Made by a program: the position numbers and the translations under genes. DNA of 6,930 bases from Chloroflexi bacterium RBG_16_64_32 (lineage in GTDB: Bacteria; Chloroflexota; Dehalococcoidia; SM23-28-2; RBG-16-64-32): assembly GCA_001795235.1 (NCBI GenBank), contig MGNZ01000146.1, forward strand, positions 4,902 to 11,831, written 5' to 3'. The notes beneath the pieces are model-generated. The model made no database searches and had not been told where the DNA came from. It saw nothing but the letters and a program-made list of their open reading frames with translations. Below are positions 4,867-6,930 of the stretch, one piece after another (the first letter of the stretch is position 1; every line of letters starts with the position of its first letter).

Positions 4867-6222
4867 TCACACCTTCGGAATCCCGGCCATCGCCTCCTTG
4901 ATCTTCTCCTCCGGGTAGGCGTAGTCCTCCAGCTTGCCGGACAGGTACTGGTCGTAGGCGGCGAGGTCGAAGTGGCCGTGGCCGCTGAGGTTAAACAGGA
5001 TGTTGCTCCGCTGGCCGGACTCGCGGGCGGCCAGCGCCTCGTCGATGGCGGCGCGGACGGCGTGGGCAGCCTCGGGAGCGGGGAGGATGCCCTCTGTTCG
5101 GGCGAACTGCACTGCCGCCTCGAAGGCCCCGTTCTGGTGATAGGCGCGCGCCTCCATGTGGCCGTCGGCGCACAGCTTGGAGATGATCGGTGACATGCCG
5201 TGGGAGCGGAGCCCCCCGGCGTGGATTCCCGGCGGCACGAACGTGTGGCCCAACGTGTGCATCTGCATCAGCGGCGTCGTCTCCGCCGTATCGCCGAAGT
5301 CGTAGGCGTACTCCCCGCGGGTGATGGACGGGCATGCCTCCGGCTCCGCGGCGACGAAGCGGGTGCCCTTGCCGCCCACAAGCCTGTCGCGCATGAACGG
5401 CAGGCAGAGGCCGGCGTAGTTGGAGCCGCCGCCAACGCAGCCGATCACCACGTCAGGGTAGTCGCCCGCCATCTCCATCTGCTTCATCGCCTCCTGGCCT
5501 ATGACGGTCTGGTGGAGGAGAACGTGGTTGAGAACGGACCCCAGCGAGTACTTGGTGTCGTCCTTGGTGGCGGCGTCCTCCGACGCCTCCGAGATGGCGA
5601 TCCCCAGCGAGCCGGGCGACTCGGGGTCCTGCTCCAGGATCGCCTTCCCGGCGTGGGTGTCGCTGGTCGGCGAGGCGACGACCTCGGCGCCCCAGGTCTC
5701 CATCATGACGCGGCGGTACGGCTTCTGGTGATAAGAGACCTTGACCATGTAGACCTTCAGCTCCAGGCCGAAGAAGTTGCAGGCCATGGCCAGAGCGCTG
5801 CCCCACTGGCCGGCACCCGTCTCCGTGGTCAGCCGTCTGACACCCGCCTCCTTGTTGTAGTAGGCCTGAGCGACCGCGGTGTTGGGCTTGTGCGACCCGG
5901 CGGGGGAGACGCCTTCGTACTTGTAGTAGATGCGGGCGGGGGTGTCCAGCGCCTTCTCCAGGCGGTGCGCCCGGTACAGGGGCGTGGGCCGCCACAGCTT
6001 GTAGATCTCCCGCACCTCGTCCGGAATGTCGATGAAGCGCTCGCTGCTGACCTCCTGCTCGATCAGGGCCATGGGGAACAGCGGGGCCAGCGCCTCCGGC
6101 CCGATGGGCTGGTGGGTGGCGGGGTGGATGGGCGGCGGCAGGGGCGTCGGCAGGTCCGCCGCCACGTTGTACCACTGCGTCGGTATGTCGCTCTCTTCTA
6201 GCTGGTATTTGTATTGGGCCAT
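4867..6222 (-). CDS. trpB2: Tryptophan synthase beta chain, TrpB2 type
   Basis: A PLP enzyme that condenses indole with serine to give tryptophan. At 451 residues, with the long N-terminal extension (YKYQLEESDIPTQWYNVAADLPTPLPPPIHP), it belongs to the TrpB2 group rather than the roughly 400-residue TrpB1. Key parts: RPTPLYRAHRLEKAL near 78-92; the PLP lysine at about 112 in GSHKPNTA; the catalytic glutamate at about 133 in ETGAGQWGSALA; the phosphate-binding glycine loop CVGGGSNY near 261-268; LSGHGHFDL near the C-terminus. TrpB2 proteins do not need TrpA in the classical way, and no trpA is visible here. The ATG at 6222 has the strong AAAGGAGG at 6228-6235. It is the first gene after the T-box leader, so it should be the first to respond when tRNA-Trp is uncharged. 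Confidence 0.95.
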   Translation of the reverse strand: MAQYKYQLEESDIPTQWYNVAADLPTPLPPPIHPATHQPIGPEALAPLFPMALIEQEVSSERFIDIPDEVREIYKLWRPTPLYRAHRLEKALDTPARIYYKYEGVSPAGSHKPNTAVAQAYYNKEAGVRRLTTETGAGQWGSALAMACNFFGLELKVYMVKVSYHQKPYRRVMMETWGAEVVASPTSDTHAGKAILEQDPESPGSLGIAISEASEDAATKDDTKYSLGSVLNHVLLHQTVIGQEAMKQMEMAGDYPDVVIGCVGGGSNYAGLCLPFMRDRLVGGKGTRFVAAEPEACPSITRGEYAYDFGDTAETTPLMQMHTLGHTFVPPGIHAGGLRSHGMSPIISKLCADGHMEARAYHQNGAFEAAVQFARTEGILPAPEAAHAVRAAIDEALAARESGQRSNILFNLSGHGHFDLAAYDQYLSGKLEDYAYPEEKIKEAMAGIPKV

Positions 6223-6227
6223 GCTGT

Positions 6228-6235
6228 CCTCCTTT
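6228..6235 (-). promoter_or_regulatory. Strong Shine-Dalgarno of trpB2
   Basis: AAAGGAGG on the minus strand, 5 nt before the ATG. It is the best ribosome binding site in the window and fixes the trpB2 start. It lies downstream of the terminator, so T-box control acts on transcription, not on access to this site. Confidence 0.85.
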
Positions 6236-6273
6236 GGCAGGGTCGCTGCCCTGCACTACGCACCGATGCCTCC

Positions 6274-6309
6274 AAAATCAGAAAACCCCTCGCCTTAGGG
6301 GCGAGGGGT
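6274..6309 (-). terminator. Intrinsic terminator of the T-box leader
   Basis: Perfect 10-bp arms ACCCCTCGCC (6285-6294) and GGCGAGGGGT (6300-6309) around a 5-nt loop, followed on the minus strand by TTTTCTGATTTT. The hairpin begins a few bases after the conserved T-box sequence, as expected for the terminator that competes with the antiterminator. Confidence 0.92.
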
Positions 6310-6328
6310 CTCGCGGTGCCACCCTAGT

Positions 6329-6347
6329 TGTCCGCCATAGGCGGACA
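6329..6347. repeat. Palindrome just upstream of the T-box sequence
   Basis: TGTCCGCC (6329-6336) and GGCGGACA (6340-6347) are perfect arms around ATA. In the RNA this forms a stable 8-bp hairpin between stem III and the antiterminator. Seven of the arm bases are the same as those of the element inside trpE. Confidence 0.8.
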
Positions 6348-6350
6348 TCT

Positions 6351-6435
6351 CGTTACAGACACTGCCATGTGGATTGACGCGACCCCAGCCTTCAGGCTGA
6401 GGCATCGAGACGGCAGATACCCTGGGCCTGTAACG
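6351..6435 (-). other. Stem III of the T-box leader with an embedded hairpin
   Basis: The outer stem pairs 6351-6358 with 6428-6435 (8 bp, perfect); an inner CTGCC/GGCAG pair lies within it, and CCTCAGCCT/AGGCTGGGG near 6383-6402 forms an apical hairpin. The last resembles a dispersed palindrome type rather than ordinary stem III sequence. Folding is by eye. Confidence 0.6.
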
Positions 6436-6464
6436 GCGCCCTCTCCGGTCGCGCCTACTGGGGC

Positions 6465-6486
6465 GGGCCGACACGGGGGTCGGCCC
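6465..6486. repeat. GC-rich palindrome in the stem II region
   Basis: GGGCCGAC (6465-6472) and GTCGGCCC (6479-6486) are perfect 8-bp arms around ACGGGG, flanked by CCTACTGGGG on one side and CCCTACT on the other. It appears to replace or expand the linker/stem II part of the T-box leader and is likely another dispersed repeat copy. Confidence 0.65.
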
Positions 6487-6624
6487 CTACTGTTCGGGCG
6501 ACGGCTCCCGGGTCCATTCGGTCGCTGCGCCGGCGGCGGGCTTTCACCTTGCCCCGCCTCTCTGGGCCCCGCTCTGCGACGTACTAGTCCCGTTCGCAGC
6601 CGATAGCTGTTCGGTTGTGGCAGA

Positions 6625-6653
6625 AGTGTAGCAACACTACACAAGCGCGTCAA
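6625..6653 (-). promoter_or_regulatory. Promoter of the trp operon with internal inverted repeat
   Basis: On the minus strand TTGACG (6653-6648) and TACACT (6630-6625) are separated by exactly 17 nt, a good sigma70-type promoter. Transcription should start near 6618 and give a leader of about 400 nt before trpB2. The spacer and -10 hold an inverted repeat, GTGTAG/CTACAC with a 5-nt centre (6626-6642), which could be a repressor site. No regulator is identified. Confidence 0.75.
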
Positions 6654-6667
6654 GCGTGGGTTACAAT
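6638..6667 (+). promoter_or_regulatory. Divergent promoter of the membrane-protein gene
   Basis: TACAAT at 6662-6667 is a near-consensus -10. TACACA (6638-6643), 18 nt upstream, is a fair -35 (4 of 6). It overlaps the trp promoter on the other strand. Transcription would start near 6674, about 3 nt before the ATG, and no Shine-Dalgarno is present, so a leaderless mRNA is likely. Confidence 0.55.
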
Positions 6668-6676
6668 CGATCCACC

Positions 6677-6930
6677 ATGAAAGGGGGGCGCGACTACGAC
6701 ATCTTCCCTCGGACATGGAAGGTCCGACTGCTGCTGGCACTGGCCTTTCTGGTCGGGCTGGCGATCATGGCGAGCTACTTGGTGTTCTTCGCGCTGACTC
6801 TCGACATCTCTGGTGACCTAGACTTTTTCGGCGACGTAGAGGTGACGGTCGAGAACCGGACGGACCGCCTCCTGACGATATACGTGGCGGGGCAGAGCGA
6901 GGCGGTGGTCACGCCCGGGGACACAACGGC
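6677..6930 (+). CDS. Single-pass membrane protein, N-terminal part (runs off right edge)
   Basis: I do not recognise this gene. The 84 visible residues start MKGGRDYDIFPRTWKVR, a basic cytoplasmic segment, followed by one strongly hydrophobic stretch at about 18-42 (LLLALAFLVGLAIMASYLVFFALTL). An acidic linker (DISGDLDFFGDVE) comes next, then an extracytoplasmic part, VEVTVENRTDRLLTIYVAGQSEAVVTPGDTT, which has the look of a small beta-sandwich. The hydrophobic segment is more likely an uncleaved anchor than a signal peptide, because no small-residue cleavage site follows. The ATG at 6677 is supported by the -10 box just upstream; there is no ribosome binding site, which fits leaderless translation. 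It diverges from the trp operon, so any functional link is through shared control DNA only. Confidence 0.75.
   Translation, partial: MKGGRDYDIFPRTWKVRLLLALAFLVGLAIMASYLVFFALTLDISGDLDFFGDVEVTVENRTDRLLTIYVAGQSEAVVTPGDTT

Larger units (their letters stand above)
6274..6618 (-). ncRNA. T-box riboswitch, tRNA-Trp specific
   Basis: A transcription-attenuating leader that senses uncharged tRNA. The conserved T-box AGGGTGGCACCGCG lies at 6312-6325, with the TGGC bulge at 6318-6321 able to pair with the GCCA end of uncharged tRNA-Trp (discriminator G). Stem I features are seen in order on the minus strand: AGTA near 6582-6585, AGAGAG near 6558-6563, GGTGAAAG (6541-6548), and the specifier context GAATGGACC with UGG at 6516-6514. 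UGG is the tryptophan codon and matches the genes downstream. A long stem III is closed by CGTTACAG/CTGTAACG (6351-6358 and 6428-6435). The leader is longer than usual because palindromic repeats occupy the stem II-III regions. The 5' end is estimated from the promoter. Confidence 0.93.

Noticed and set aside
5200..6201. 333-codon plus-strand open frame
   Set aside because: Antisense to trpB2, composed of Arg/Gly/Val/Leu-rich shadow sequence with no domain.
6324..6740. 138-codon minus-strand open frame over the leader
   Set aside because: It covers the T-box, the promoter and the start of the divergent gene; no ribosome binding site or protein-like sequence. A tryptophan leader peptide was considered, but T-box elements explain the region better.

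Overview
The window holds most of a tryptophan operon on the minus strand, plus the first 84 codons of a divergent membrane-protein gene on the plus strand. Base composition is GC-rich. Several starts are probably GTG, genes overlap by a few bases, and short palindromic repeats sit both between and inside genes. A T-box leader together with a TrpB2-type synthase, in GC-rich DNA with these repeats, suggests a member of the Chloroflexota (perhaps Dehalococcoidia-like, perhaps from a metagenome). That placement is inference and not firm.

Reading in the direction of transcription (right to left): a strong sigma70-type promoter (6625-6653) starts a leader of about 400 nt. The leader contains a T-box riboswitch with a UGG (Trp) specifier at 6514-6516, the conserved T-box sequence at 6312-6325 and an intrinsic terminator at 6285-6309. 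It is followed by trpB2 (tryptophan synthase beta, 6222-4867), a four-helix-bundle protein gene (4863-4384), trpS (tryptophanyl-tRNA synthetase, 4317-3262), trpE (3265-1736), trpG (1597-1007), a RelE/ParE-type toxin with a ribbon-helix-helix antitoxin (884-374), and trpD, which runs off the left edge (239-1). TrpE and TrpG form anthranilate synthase, TrpD makes the next intermediate, TrpB2 makes the final product, and TrpS uses it. Uncharged tRNA-Trp should let RNA polymerase read through into all of them. trpA, trpC and trpF are not visible.

The operon carries a good deal of inserted DNA. (1) The toxin-antitoxin pair sits between trpG and trpD, and a 62-bp piece of the trpD 5' end is present on both sides of it (58/62 identical), leaving a 29-codon trpD stub directly behind trpG. 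(2) A second, nested 115-bp insert between the toxin and trpD is flanked by a 13-bp direct repeat that is the first 13 bases of trpD. (3) The four-helix-bundle gene lies between inverted GAACCAG-type repeats. (4) Short palindromes are embedded in frame in trpE (one) and trpG (two), and related palindromes sit in the T-box leader. (5) The unusually wide trpE-trpG gap holds a GC hairpin and a heptad tandem repeat. These insertions, and how the operon keeps working around them, are the most interesting part of the window.

At the right edge, a divergent gene encodes a protein with one N-terminal membrane segment. Its -10 element lies so close to the ATG that the mRNA is probably leaderless, and its control region overlaps that of the trp operon.
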